64,000 nucleotides of DNA, taken from the NCBI GenBank assembly GCA_018436725.1, contig JAHDKT010000053.1, forward strand, positions 62,001 through 126,000, read 5' to 3'. The stretch's first letter is position 1. The number at the start of each line of letters is the position of its first letter. The translations under genes and the position numbers were made by a program. Of the stretch, positions 44,937 through 53,615 are shown piece by piece. The notes under the pieces are model-generated. The model saw nothing but the letters and a program-made list of their open reading frames with translations. It was not told where the DNA came from and ran no database searches. The stretch comes from Synergistaceae bacterium. GTDB taxonomy: Bacteria > Synergistota > Synergistia > Synergistales > Aminobacteriaceae.

Positions 44937-46733
44937 CTATTGTAACCCGAGTTCCTCCAGTTTGCCAGTGGTGGGGACGCCTTTCGAATCCCATCCGCGA
45001 AGTTTGTAGTATTCGGGGAGCATCTCGGGAAGGCGGCTGACCATGCCCTTCGCCGGGCCTTCGGGGATCGGTTCGTTCAGAAGGCGCGCGGGGAGCGTGT
45101 CCTCGGACGGGTCGAGGCCCTCGCGGATGTTGAAGAGACGCTCGATGTTCCAGATGCGCTCTCCGGCCTTGAGAGCTTCGGCGCCGTCGTACTCGAAGCC
45201 GGTGGCCGCCTTCAGGAACGCAGCGTAGTCGTCGGCGCCGAGGGCGAAGGAGGTGAAGAGGCACATGCCGGAGGAGTCGATGGCCGCCGTGAGGTCCTGG
45301 AAGATTTTCACCCACGTCGGCTTGGACTCGATCTCCGCCGGGTCGAGTTTCTGCGGCAGGCCGAGCACCTCGGGAGAGGTGGTATAGCCGCGGACGTGGC
45401 ATCCGCCGCGGTTGGAGGTGGCGTAGTTCAGTCCTATTCCCTGGACGGCGCGCCCGTCGTACGCGGGCATCTCCAGCTTCTTCACCGTCATGGAGAACTC
45501 GGGGTGGCCGTACATCTCGCACAGAGCGTACGAGCCCATCGCGAGCTTCTTGCCGAAGCCTTCGACCTTCCCCATCTTCTCGATCCAGTAGACGACGGCC
45601 TCGCCGCTGCCGAACTTCAGCTCGGGGCCGCCCTCAAGCTCTTCCTTTTTGATGTACCCCTTCTCGTACAGCTCCATGGCCGCCGCCACGGTCACGCCCG
45701 CGCTGATCGTGTCCAGACCGTATTCGTTGCAGAGGTAGTTAGCCTCGATGATCGGCTCAAGAGGCTCGACGCCGCAGCACACGCCGAAGGAGAAGATGCT
45801 CTCGTACTCCGGTCCCTCGCCCTCCCGCTCGCCGACCTTGGTGACGCGGCCGCAGCCGATGGGACAGCCGAAGCAGGAGTATCTCTTGGTAAGGAAATCC
45901 TTGGCGAGCGTCTCGCCGGACTGCGAATCGGCCTCGGGCATGTAGGCTCCCTGCCAGTTTCTGAAGGGGTAGCCGCCGATCTGGTTGATGACGTTCACGA
46001 GCACCGCGGTGCCGTAGGTGGGAAGCCCCTGACTGGTGACGGGGTTGGTCTTCAGCTTTTCCATCGCGCCCGCGAGGACCGACTTCATCTCGTCCTGGTT
46101 CTCCACGTGGGGGCGCGAAGATCCCTTCACAACCACGGCCTTCAGGTTCTTCGAGCCCATGACCGCACCCACGCCGCTTCGTCCAGCGGCCCTGTTTTTA
46201 TCGTTCATCACGGAGGCGATCTTCGAGAGGCGCTCGCCCGCCGGTCCTATACAGGCAACCTTCGCTTTGTCGTCGCCGACGGCGGCCAGCAGCTTGTCCG
46301 TGGCCGCATGGCTGTCGAGCCCCCAGAACGCCGAGGCGTCCCGGATTTCGACATGCCCGTCGTTGATCCAAATATACGAAGGCTTTGCGGCCTTTCCTTC
46401 GAGGATGATCATGAAGCATCCGGCGCGCGCAAGCTCGGCGCCCCAGAAACCGCCGGAGTTGCTGCTCGCGATGCGGTTGTTCAGGGGGCTCTTCGTCACC
46501 ACCATGTAGCGTCCTGCCGCCGGAGCCGCCTTTCCGGTGAGGGGGCCGTTCGCGAAGATCAGCTTGTTCTCGGGGGAAAGAGGATCGGTCCCCGTCGGAA
46601 GCTCGTCGTAGAGCACCTTCGTCGCGTATCCTCGTCCTCCGATGAACTCCTTCATCGTCTTCTCGCACAGGTTCTCCTTAGTAACGGCGCCCGTAGTGAG
46701 ATTGATGCGCAAAACCGATCCGAACTTGTCCAT
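44937..46733 (-). CDS. Aldehyde:ferredoxin oxidoreductase (tungsten, AOR family)
   Basis: 598 residues, full length. N-terminal LRINLTTG and FIGGRGYATKVLYDELP bind the pterin and metal region. CIGPAGERLSKIA, NRAAGRSGVGAVMGSKNLKAVVVKG, CFGCPIGC (three cluster Cys) and MCLFTSFA (fourth Cys) complete the AOR set. It oxidises aldehydes to acids with reduction of ferredoxin, or runs in reverse, as expected during amino-acid fermentation. AGGAGGG lies upstream of the ATG. Its leader holds a terminator and a structured region that may be a Moco/Tuco riboswitch, and MoaD follows at 4 nt. Confidence 0.95.
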   Translation of the reverse strand: MDKFGSVLRINLTTGAVTKENLCEKTMKEFIGGRGYATKVLYDELPTGTDPLSPENKLIFANGPLTGKAAPAAGRYMVVTKSPLNNRIASSNSGGFWGAELARAGCFMIILEGKAAKPSYIWINDGHVEIRDASAFWGLDSHAATDKLLAAVGDDKAKVACIGPAGERLSKIASVMNDKNRAAGRSGVGAVMGSKNLKAVVVKGSSRPHVENQDEMKSVLAGAMEKLKTNPVTSQGLPTYGTAVLVNVINQIGGYPFRNWQGAYMPEADSQSGETLAKDFLTKRYSCFGCPIGCGRVTKVGEREGEGPEYESIFSFGVCCGVEPLEPIIEANYLCNEYGLDTISAGVTVAAAMELYEKGYIKKEELEGGPELKFGSGEAVVYWIEKMGKVEGFGKKLAMGSYALCEMYGHPEFSMTVKKLEMPAYDGRAVQGIGLNYATSNRGGCHVRGYTTSPEVLGLPQKLDPAEIESKPTWVKIFQDLTAAIDSSGMCLFTSFALGADDYAAFLKAATGFEYDGAEALKAGERIWNIERLFNIREGLDPSEDTLPARLLNEPIPEGPAKGMVSRLPEMLPEYYKLRGWDSKGVPTTGKLEELGLQ

Positions 46734-46778
46734 TAGCAGTTCCCTCCTTGTTGTATGCGTTCCGTTGCGAGTCGGGTG

Positions 46779-46825
46779 AAAAAAAAAAAGAAGGACGACG
46801 GCTCGGCGAGCCGTTCATCCTTCTT
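46779..46825 (-). terminator. Intrinsic terminator in the AOR leader (attenuator)
   Basis: On the minus strand AAGAAGGA (46825-46818), inner stem AACGGCTC/GAGCCGT, then TCCTTCTT (46795-46788) and an uninterrupted U-run to 46779. It precedes the AOR start by about 45 nt and directly follows the aptamer-like fold, so it is probably the expression platform. Confidence 0.88.
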
Positions 46826-46941
46826 TGCAAACATGGCCGGCGGAAAGATCGCTCCTTCCGCCCGATGCCCGGAACATCTCTTTGAGACGTACCGGGTCGA
46901 AGGGCTATTCAATTGGGTTTCTTGGCAAACCTCTTTGTTCG
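46826..46941 (-). ncRNA. Candidate Moco/Tuco riboswitch aptamer
   Basis: Structured leader of the AOR-MoaD transcript. The closing stem is GCGAACA (46941-46935) with TGTTTGC (46832-46826). Inside, GGTTT...AAACC and CCCGG...CCGGG hairpins are followed by GGCGGAAGGA...TTTCCGCC. The last resembles the GGCGAAGGA...CTTCGCC hairpin of the E. coli moaA Moco RNA (from memory). The genetic context (tungstoenzyme plus MoaD) and the terminator immediately 3-prime support a tungsten- or molybdenum-cofactor sensor. The class needs a covariance-model check. Confidence 0.55.
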
Positions 46942-46946
46942 CTTTA

Positions 46947-46975
46947 TTTTTATACCATAAAAGGCGTCATGTCAA
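46947..46975 (-). promoter_or_regulatory. Promoter of the AOR-MoaD operon
   Basis: Minus strand TTGACA (46975-46970), then TATAAA at a 15-bp or TAAAAA at a 17-bp spacing. It places the start near the first nucleotides of the aptamer stem. Confidence 0.6.
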
Positions 46976-46998
46976 TTCTCCCTGCGCTCATTTCCTTG

Positions 46999-47004
46999 TA
47001 TAAT
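46999..47004 (+). promoter_or_regulatory. -10 element for the E1-like gene
   Basis: Perfect TATAAT, 26 bp before the GTG start. The -35 (TTCTCC at 46976) is weak and abuts the -35 of the divergent AOR promoter, so the two may compete for polymerase. Confidence 0.45.
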
Positions 47005-47030
47005 CTTTCTGCGTATCGGGAGGTGAGTGT

Positions 47031-47861
47031 GTGTTGAGTTGGTTTGATTTTCTTCCATTAAGAGCTGACCGACAGGGGGCGTGGCAGGTCGTCTCGTTCC
47101 TGGAAGTGCGCGAGGCTGCGGAGCATGAGGGGCTGTCGCCGATCGATGCGGAAATTCGCTGCCTGCAGAGGGGGTACGTCCCTTCCAGGTATATCCGGAG
47201 CATGGGAACTATCGGCATCGACGGACAGATAAGGCTGTTGTCTTCTTCGGTGGCGGTCATCGGCTGCGGAGGACTTGGAGGACTCGTCGCCGATCTGCTG
47301 GCGAGGGCCGGCGTCGGTCGGCTGGTGCTGGTCGACGGCGACGTCTTCGACGAGACGAATCTGAACAGGCAGGTGCTCTCCTGCGAAGCGAACCTGGGAC
47401 TTTCCAAGTCCAAGATTGCCGCCCAACGAGTCAGTGAGATCAACGGCGTCGTACGTGCGGAGGGACGCCAGTGCATGTTCGACGAGTTCACCGCGGACGG
47501 CATCCTTGAAGGGTGCGATCTGGCGGTGGACTGCCTGGACAACCTGAGCACGCGGCGCATCCTCTTCTCCGAATGCCGCACCAGGGGAATTCCCGTGGTC
47601 TCCGGAGCCATAGGCGGTTTCTGGGGGCAGATCGGCGTCGCTATGCCGGACGAACAAAACCTCGCGGAATTCCTTTCGGGCGACACGGACAAGGGGGTGG
47701 AGACGGAAACCGGCAACCCGCCATTTACTCCTGCCGTCGTCGCGGCGCTTGAGTGCGCCCAGGCCGTGAAGATGCTCACAGGCAAGGGAAAGCTGCTCAC
47801 GAACCAGCTGCTGTGGATGGACCTCTCCGAGGACGAATTCACTCGGCTGCGCTTGAGCTAA
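47031..47861 (+). CDS. ThiF/MoeB/HesA-type E1-like adenylating protein
   Basis: 276 residues, GTG with GGGAGGTG upstream. VIGCGGLGGLVADLLARAG is the nucleotide-binding loop, DGDVFDETNLNRQ the Arg-finger/Asp segment, and DCLDNLSTR the conserved D-x-x-D-N. It lacks the CxxC pairs that bind structural zinc in MoeB and ThiF. The N-terminal ~45 residues before the fold are unusual and contain a second conserved-looking helix (VVSFLEVREAAEHEG). It adenylates the C-terminal Gly of a sulfur carrier, most likely the MoaD-like protein at 44660 (inference from the divergent arrangement). Confidence 0.88.
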   Translation: MLSWFDFLPLRADRQGAWQVVSFLEVREAAEHEGLSPIDAEIRCLQRGYVPSRYIRSMGTIGIDGQIRLLSSSVAVIGCGGLGGLVADLLARAGVGRLVLVDGDVFDETNLNRQVLSCEANLGLSKSKIAAQRVSEINGVVRAEGRQCMFDEFTADGILEGCDLAVDCLDNLSTRRILFSECRTRGIPVVSGAIGGFWGQIGVAMPDEQNLAEFLSGDTDKGVETETGNPPFTPAVVAALECAQAVKMLTGKGKLLTNQLLWMDLSEDEFTRLRLS

Positions 47862-47882
47862 AACACGAAAGGGGGAAACGGC

Positions 47883-48680
47883 GTGCAACTTTTTCAGGTG
47901 GATGCGTTCACTGATCGCCTCTTCGCCGGAAATCCGGCGGGGGTCTGTCTGCTCGATGCGGAGGTCTCGGATACCTGGATGCGGAATATGGCGGCGGAGA
48001 TGAATCTTTCGGAGACGGCGTTCCTTCTGCGAACGCCTTCCGGGTGGTCCCTCCGCTGGTTCACCCCGCGCGTCGAGGTGGCGTTATGCGGTCACGCGAC
48101 GCTCTCCACGGCGCATATCATGCTCCAGGAGGGGATGCTTCGCTCCGGAGAGGAAGCCGTCTTCCATACGAAGAGCGGTCCGCTGAGCGCCAAGGTCGAG
48201 AACGAGTGGATCGTCCTCGACTTTCCAGCGAAGAAAGTGGTTCCCTCCGTTCCTCCTCCCGGCCTCATCGAGGCGCTCGGGCTGGAGCGGGACGAGTTCC
48301 TCTTCTGCGGGAAGAACAAGGACGACTATCTCCTTGAACTTCCCGACGAGGAGCTGGTGCGGTCGCTCGATCCCGATTTCGTCGCGCTCTCCGACGTGGA
48401 GGCCCGGGGAACCATGGTGACGGCGCCGTCGTCGCGCTGCGAGTTCGACTTCGCTTCCCGCTTCTTCGCGCCGGCGGTCGGCGTGAACGAAGATCCCGTG
48501 ACGGGGTCGGCCCACTGCGCCCTCGCCCCCTACTGGGGGAAGAAGCTGGGCAAGTCGCTGATGAACGCGGAGCAGGTTTCCGCGCGAGGGGGAGTGCTGC
48601 TCGTCGAGGTACGCGGGGAGAGAGTGCTGTTGCGAGGTAAGGCCGTGATGGTCTTTCGCGGAGAGATCGCGGTTTCCTGA
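47883..48680 (+). CDS. PhzF-family isomerase/epimerase-like protein
   Basis: 265 residues, GTG start with AGGGGG upstream, 21 bp after the E1-like gene. VDAFTDRLFAGNPAGV, LSETAFLL (catalytic Glu), CGHATLSTAH and NEDPVTGSAHCALAPYW are the family motifs. These proteins have the diaminopimelate-epimerase fold. Activity of most members, including this one, is unknown. It is probably in one transcript with the E1-like protein, with no clear functional link. Confidence 0.92.
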   Translation: MQLFQVDAFTDRLFAGNPAGVCLLDAEVSDTWMRNMAAEMNLSETAFLLRTPSGWSLRWFTPRVEVALCGHATLSTAHIMLQEGMLRSGEEAVFHTKSGPLSAKVENEWIVLDFPAKKVVPSVPPPGLIEALGLERDEFLFCGKNKDDYLLELPDEELVRSLDPDFVALSDVEARGTMVTAPSSRCEFDFASRFFAPAVGVNEDPVTGSAHCALAPYWGKKLGKSLMNAEQVSARGGVLLVEVRGERVLLRGKAVMVFRGEIAVS

Positions 48681-48901
48681 ACCGACTTGTTTTCGGAGCA
48701 ACATACAAAGGAGGTGCGCCGGGCGGAGTATATGTTTTTACACGACACGGGCGGATATCTGAAAATGGGCCAGCGAGGCGTTTTTTGTAAGGGAACTCTG
48801 ATTAAGGCGCGGTCCTCTACAGGAGGTGTGATAGAGTCTCTTCTTGTATAGCGTGGTTTGTCTTTCTTCAGAGGTTCTTTAAAGTTAAAAAGGGGAGTCT
48901 C

Positions 48902-50218
48902 ATGAAAAAAGCTATCTTTGCTCCTTTCTATGTGCTTTGTTTTATTCTTTGTTCGATGTTTCTGCTTGGTGGTTGCGGCGGCGGGGAGGGCGACGGAGCT
49001 TCCGCAGCGGTCAGTATACGGAAGATGCAGGATACTTACTACGACGTTGTCATGGACTATACGGGGCGCACGAACAAAGAGATGGGAAAGGCGCTTGCGG
49101 AGGAAATCCTGCGAGTCGTGCCCGATTATGAATCGATCGCGGATTCGTTGCTCAAGGACCAGTTCGATATGTTGGAGCAGCATAATCTCAGCCCCGATTT
49201 CCCCACGGCGCTCGGCCGCGCGCACGCTATCTTGCCGAAGGTCCCCCGGGAGTACTTGGATGAATTGGAGGGTATGCAGGAAATCTTCAATTCCGATACG
49301 GATGTTCTGGGCGATGGAAGGTTTTCAAAAAACGAGCTGGCTGTTTTTCAAGTTTTTCAGGACGTGATTCGCCCGACTCAGTGCTCTGCAGCTGCCGCTT
49401 TCGGCGGATCGTCGGCGACGGGAAAGACGATTCTCGGGCGCAATCTCGATTGGGATGCTCTGCCGCGAAACGATATGTCCAAGATTCATGCAGTGACGAC
49501 CACAAAAAACGGCGAAAAATCGATAGTCATGGTGCATTTTCTCGGGACATTGACGCCCAACAGCGCGTACAACGACAACAAGGTTTTCGGCTCTTTTCTC
49601 GATGCGGAGACGGGAGCGCCCTATCCCGCCGATCTTCGCACGAAGCGCTCCTATTGTCTCGACTTCCGCTACGCGTTGGAGAATATGTCGACGATGCAGG
49701 AAATGGTGGATTTCATGAAGACGAAGGATTATGCTTTCAATCATCTTCTCTTCATGGCGGATGAAAACAGCGCAGGGGTGCTGGAACAGAACATCGGAAG
49801 TCCGGGACGAGATTTCCGGCGGGCGGATTCAGAGCTGAGGAAGGACGTTTCCTGGAATGTGCCCGAGGCTGTGGCGACGGTGAACGACTTTCGGCTTCCC
49901 GGCAATTATGTCTATCCGGATGATGATCCCTCCGACAACAACCGCTGGAAAACCTACCGGACGCTTCTTTCGTCCCAGTTGGCTCGCGGGGCGAAAATAG
50001 ACGTCGACAAGATGAAGGGAATCGCGGGGTACTTCGGAACCGATGGCAACGCTTATACGTCGGGGGCGGTGTTTCTTTCGAATCGTATCGTGACGACGCA
50101 GTCCATCGTTCTGCGCATGGACACCCTGGAGATGTGGGTCCACTTTTCTCCCGTCGGGACAGGGCCTATGCCGCTCAATCCTACGTATATCAGAGTGAAG
50201 ACGCAGCTGGAGATGTAG
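48902..50218 (+). CDS. C45/choloylglycine-like NTN hydrolase, lipoprotein
   Basis: 438 residues. The lipobox LLGG-Cys25 marks a lipid-anchored exported protein. TQCSAAAAFG places a likely NTN nucleophile at Cys161, followed by TILGRNLDWD (the G-R-N-x-D-W motif of C45/C59 enzymes). About 135 residues precede Cys161, long for a propeptide. HVGT-like and NNRWKTYRTLL segments support the C45 group. Probably cleaves amide bonds in the periplasm. AAAAAGGGGAG lies upstream of the ATG. The 220 bp before it hold no clear promoter. A hairpin CTGGAGAT/ATCTCCAG (50207-50230) covers the stop and may help termination. Confidence 0.82.
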   Translation: MKKAIFAPFYVLCFILCSMFLLGGCGGGEGDGASAAVSIRKMQDTYYDVVMDYTGRTNKEMGKALAEEILRVVPDYESIADSLLKDQFDMLEQHNLSPDFPTALGRAHAILPKVPREYLDELEGMQEIFNSDTDVLGDGRFSKNELAVFQVFQDVIRPTQCSAAAAFGGSSATGKTILGRNLDWDALPRNDMSKIHAVTTTKNGEKSIVMVHFLGTLTPNSAYNDNKVFGSFLDAETGAPYPADLRTKRSYCLDFRYALENMSTMQEMVDFMKTKDYAFNHLLFMADENSAGVLEQNIGSPGRDFRRADSELRKDVSWNVPEAVATVNDFRLPGNYVYPDDDPSDNNRWKTYRTLLSSQLARGAKIDVDKMKGIAGYFGTDGNAYTSGAVFLSNRIVTTQSIVLRMDTLEMWVHFSPVGTGPMPLNPTYIRVKTQLEM

Positions 50219-50256
50219 CGAAATCTCCAGGAGGCTTTTGACGGAAAAACATATGT

Positions 50257-50424
50257 ATGTTAGTCCGTGAGGCGGGATCGTTCTCCTTCGCCGATGATGG
50301 ACGGTCGCCGTACCAGATTGCCTTGTGCTCTCCGTACTCCGAGGGGTATCGTGGTGGTTCAGGGAGAGCCGGTGATGCTGCGCGGGAAGCCCTGACGCTT
50401 TTCTGCGAGGAGATAGTCTTCTGA
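50257..50424 (+). CDS. Possible small ORF or gene remnant
   Basis: A 55-codon frame from ATG at 50257 to TGA at 50422 (begins MLVREAGSFSFADDG, ends LFCEEIVF). Its composition is protein-like, but there is no good SD and no recognised family. It might be the C-terminal remnant of a deleted gene between the C45 lipoprotein and the chemoreceptor. Low confidence that it is translated. Confidence 0.25.
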   Translation: MLVREAGSFSFADDGRSPYQIALCSPYSEGYRGGSGRAGDAAREALTLFCEEIVF

Positions 50425-50441
50425 GCAGGCGACTTGGTGAT

Positions 50442-50469
50442 AAAAAAAGCGGGAGAGGTGGGCTCCCGC
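50442..50469 (-). terminator. Intrinsic terminator of the second chemoreceptor gene
   Basis: On the minus strand GCGGGAG (50469-50463), loop, CTCCCGC (50455-50449) and seven U (50448-50442), 19 bp after the chemoreceptor stop. Confidence 0.88.
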
Positions 50470-50487
50470 TTCCGCTTCTTCCGGATG

Positions 50488-52530
50488 CTATGGATTGAGC
50501 GCCGCTTGCCCGGCGTCGATTCGAAAACTGGCGAGACTCCGCAGAAGAATTCCGGCCTCCGCTTCCATCGTGTGCGATTCGGCCTCCGTCTTCAGAGACG
50601 CCGCCGCAGTCTCGAGCGTTATGCCGTGTATGGTCTCCACGGAGCGGCTTTCATCCTCCACCGCTCTGGAGACGCTGTCGATCCCCGTCGCGGTCTGTTC
50701 CGCCGCTGCGGCCTGTTCTTCCGACGCCGCAGCGATGCTCTGAATGGTTTCACTGATGCGCTCGATCTCGCGGAGCGCTCCGTCGAGTTGCTTGCCCGCA
50801 TCCTCCGCTTTGAGAACGGTCCCCTCCATGATACCGTTCATCTCTTGCATGGAGGCGAAGGATGCGTGCGCGCTTCCTCCGAGTTCGTCGACGATCTTTT
50901 TAACCTCTCGCGCCGCGAGATTCGTCTCCTCGGCGAGTTTACGCACCTCGTCTGCCACCACCGCGAAACCTCTCCCCCCTTCCCCGGCCCGTGCCGCCTC
51001 GATGGCGGCGTTCAGGGCGAGGAGATTCGTCTGATCGGCGATAGAGACGATGCGCCCTATGAACGAAGTGATGTTTTCGACGGAGCGCTGCACATGCTCC
51101 ATGGACGTCGCTACCGCCGAGGAGCGCTCTCCCAGTCCGCGAATCGCGAGCACCGTCTCGCGGACTTTCCCCCCCGCCTCCCGGCTGATAATCGCTGTTT
51201 TTACCGCAGCCTCCGCTCCTTCCGTCGATGAGCACGCCGTCTCGCTTGCCGAACTCGCGATCTGCTGAACTCCCGCATCGCTCTCCTGGAGGGCTGCGGA
51301 GTTGTGCGCCGCGAGGGAGGCGAGACGCTCGACCTGGCTTTTTATCCTCTCCATTGCTTCGGCTGTTTTCGAGGCCAGTCCCGACAGGCATTTCGCCTTT
51401 TCCGCAGTCAGCTCCGCGCTTCTGCGCGCATTCGCTATCGTGCCTCGCTGCGCCCCGAGCATTGTGTCGAACGAGGAAAGCAGCGCTTCGGTCTCGTCTC
51501 CGCGCCCTGCGAGCGAAAGATCCGTCGTGAAGGAGAGATCGCCCTCTTCGACGCGGCGGAACATGGCGACGAGAAGTTTCAGCGGGCGGGCAAGCCGCCG
51601 CGCGAAGAGAACCGTGATTATCAGGAACAAGGAAAGAAGCGCCCCGGTCGCGAGCGCGAGAAAGACGAGAAAGTTTTTCGTCTCGTCGATGAGGCCCGTC
51701 ATGCTCTTGCCGGCGAAGAGCGCGCCAAGCACCTCGCCGTCGGGAGAGAGAAGCGGCTTGTATGTGGTAAGAAAAGGAACGCCCAATACCTCCGTCCTCC
51801 CTCTGTAGGTCTCTTTTTCCTCGAGAACCCGCTTCGCGACGGATGGGTCGAGTTTCGTACCCGTTGCTCGCGCGCCGTTCTGTTCGATGGTGGTGGCGTA
51901 CCGCACGTCGCCGCCGAAAAGCGTCGCCTCGGTTCCGAAGAGTTTTTTCACCGCGTCCATGGGACCGCTTTTGGAGAGATCGTAGCCGACGCTTATCACG
52001 CCATGGACGATCCCCTTTTCATCTTTTACAGGAACGGCGGCTCGCGCGGTTAGGAGAAGTTCAGTTCCCCGCTCGACGGCGGCGCCTGTTTTCCCTTCGA
52101 GGGCGAGCGCCGTGCTGCGCTGATAGGCGATGGAATCGCCGGTTCGTCGACTGTGCGTACGCGCCAGCACAACGCCCCGGGAGTCGGCGACGACTACGAA
52201 ATCGGGCATTCCCTCTTCTTTCCCGTTGCGCGATGTCAAGAAGCGCAGCTCTTCCGCTATTCTGTCCGAGGAGCCGGAAAGGACGGCATCTCTGAGAGCC
52301 GGCGTATTCGCCAGAACGGCCGCCGTACTTCCCGCCGAGGAGAGCATGGTGTTCAGCGTATGCTGGAGCCCTTCCACCCCCCTGTCCGCTTCGCGCTGTA
52401 TCTCTTCGGTGAAAAATGCCGTAAAACGGTGGAGCGAAAGAGCTGCTATCGAGATCACCGCCAAAAGAAGCATCGTAGCGGTCATCATGGTCATTTTGAG
52501 CGTAATCGGACGTCGAATCTCGCGTGTCAT
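50488..52530 (-). CDS. Methyl-accepting chemotaxis protein with Cache-type periplasmic sensor
   Basis: 680 residues. TM1 about 12-34 and TM2 about 285-308. The region between contains [37 protein letters not shown] and [27 protein letters not shown], the pattern of a single (sCache) extracytoplasmic sensor. HAMP follows, then the signalling domain with the tip [20 protein letters not shown] and [18 protein letters not shown]. No C-terminal CheR pentapeptide. Cache sensors often bind carboxylates or amino acids. ATG preceded by AGGGGGG. It is monocistronic, with its own terminator at 50442. Confidence 0.94.
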   Translation of the reverse strand: MTREIRRPITLKMTMMTATMLLLAVISIAALSLHRFTAFFTEEIQREADRGVEGLQHTLNTMLSSAGSTAAVLANTPALRDAVLSGSSDRIAEELRFLTSRNGKEEGMPDFVVVADSRGVVLARTHSRRTGDSIAYQRSTALALEGKTGAAVERGTELLLTARAAVPVKDEKGIVHGVISVGYDLSKSGPMDAVKKLFGTEATLFGGDVRYATTIEQNGARATGTKLDPSVAKRVLEEKETYRGRTEVLGVPFLTTYKPLLSPDGEVLGALFAGKSMTGLIDETKNFLVFLALATGALLSLFLIITVLFARRLARPLKLLVAMFRRVEEGDLSFTTDLSLAGRGDETEALLSSFDTMLGAQRGTIANARRSAELTAEKAKCLSGLASKTAEAMERIKSQVERLASLAAHNSAALQESDAGVQQIASSASETACSSTEGAEAAVKTAIISREAGGKVRETVLAIRGLGERSSAVATSMEHVQRSVENITSFIGRIVSIADQTNLLALNAAIEAARAGEGGRGFAVVADEVRKLAEETNLAAREVKKIVDELGGSAHASFASMQEMNGIMEGTVLKAEDAGKQLDGALREIERISETIQSIAAASEEQAAAAEQTATGIDSVSRAVEDESRSVETIHGITLETAAASLKTEAESHTMEAEAGILLRSLASFRIDAGQAALNP

Positions 52531-52796
52531 CGTTTTCCCCCCTAGATAATCGATTCAAGCCGCTAAGCTTAATATATCGAGCATACGTTCCCGGTGTGTT
52601 GCATTTATGTTTCGTTTCTGTTTCTTTTTGAAAAGTCTTCTGCCGGCTTCTAAAGTTAGTGAAATCTAACTATAAAAATACACCACGAAATGCACGAAGT
52701 CAAGCGTGATAGCGCTCGATGCGAGAGTCTCCGTTGATTGGACTCTTTATTTTGTGACGTTGAAGTGGACGATTGGGGTATTGAAATATCGCAAGA

Positions 52797-52842
52797 TTTA
52801 GTGTAGCATCTAACCGATATATCGGTTAGATGCTACACTAAA
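52797..52842. promoter_or_regulatory. 46-bp perfect palindrome upstream of the GntR gene (candidate operator)
   Basis: 52797-52819 and 52820-52842 are exact reverse complements, centre CCGATATATCGG. It ends 37 bp before the GntR start and lies in the likely promoter/leader. The inner ATCTAAC/GTTAGAT also appears in a smaller inverted repeat, AGTTAG-N6-CTAACT (52654-52671), so both may be bound by the GntR dimer. No U-tract, so it is not a normal terminator. The rest of 52531-52879 is AT-rich and shows no gene. Confidence 0.65.
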
Positions 52843-52879
52843 AAACGAAGGTCGAAAAAGTTGGAGGGTATGCGTAGAG

Positions 52880-53554
52880 ATGTTCAATCTGGAACGCAGA
52901 GAGAAGAGCAAAAGCGAATCGGCGTATCAAGTTATCAAGGATTTGATCATGAAAGGACATTTAACTCGCGAGGATCCTCTTTCGGTCAATCTTCTGGCCT
53001 CGAAGCTGGAAATGAGTAAGACTCCAGTTCGGGAAGCGCTCCAGAAGCTTGAGTCCGAAGGATTCGTCAGAATCATTCCCAATCAAGGAGTCGTCGTCTG
53101 CGATCTTACCGTCGGGGAAGCGAATTACATGTATGAGCTTCGCATGGCGCTTGAGGGATATTTGCTGCGTCGGGTTGTACCTCTGATTACGGAAGAGCAT
53201 ATACGCTCGTTTCGCGTCATCCTGGAGAAGCAGCGATGCGCCATGGAAAAAAACGATCCGTACGAATTTATGAAGCACGATAACGAACAACATCTATACT
53301 TGCATAAAATATACTACAATCCGATTATTTTTGATGTAATGAACCGCCTTGTAGACCGAATTTATTTCGGGGGAATCCATGCGTTGCGCCTGCCCGGGCG
53401 AATGGATGCGACGCTTCAAGAGCATGTGCTCATCGTGGATGCGCTGGAGGCAAAAAATTTGGAAAAAGCATGCCAGGCATTGGAATATCACTTTACAAAG
53501 GGCCTCTCTTCCACGACGACGTCCGTGGAAATTCATCTCTTAAAGAAGGAGTGA
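52880..53554 (+). CDS. GntR-family transcriptional regulator (FadR/FCD subfamily)
   Basis: 224 residues. Winged helix at about 15-75: LSVNLLASKLEMSKTPVREALQKLESEGFV is the recognition region, and IIPNQGVVV the wing. The FCD domain has EHIRSF and HDNEQHLYLHKIYYNP with the Asp/His metal or ligand residues. It binds a small carboxylate effector. It is the first gene before a TRAP operon (61 bp gap) and probably controls that operon and itself through the palindrome at 52797. GGAGGG lies about 12 nt before the ATG. Confidence 0.92.
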   Translation: MFNLERREKSKSESAYQVIKDLIMKGHLTREDPLSVNLLASKLEMSKTPVREALQKLESEGFVRIIPNQGVVVCDLTVGEANYMYELRMALEGYLLRRVVPLITEEHIRSFRVILEKQRCAMEKNDPYEFMKHDNEQHLYLHKIYYNPIIFDVMNRLVDRIYFGGIHALRLPGRMDATLQEHVLIVDALEAKNLEKACQALEYHFTKGLSSTTTSVEIHLLKKE

Positions 53555-53615
53555 AATTATAGGGTGCTTGTAGTGTGTGGTAAAGGTGTGTATACAATAA
53601 GGAGGGAAACAAAGT

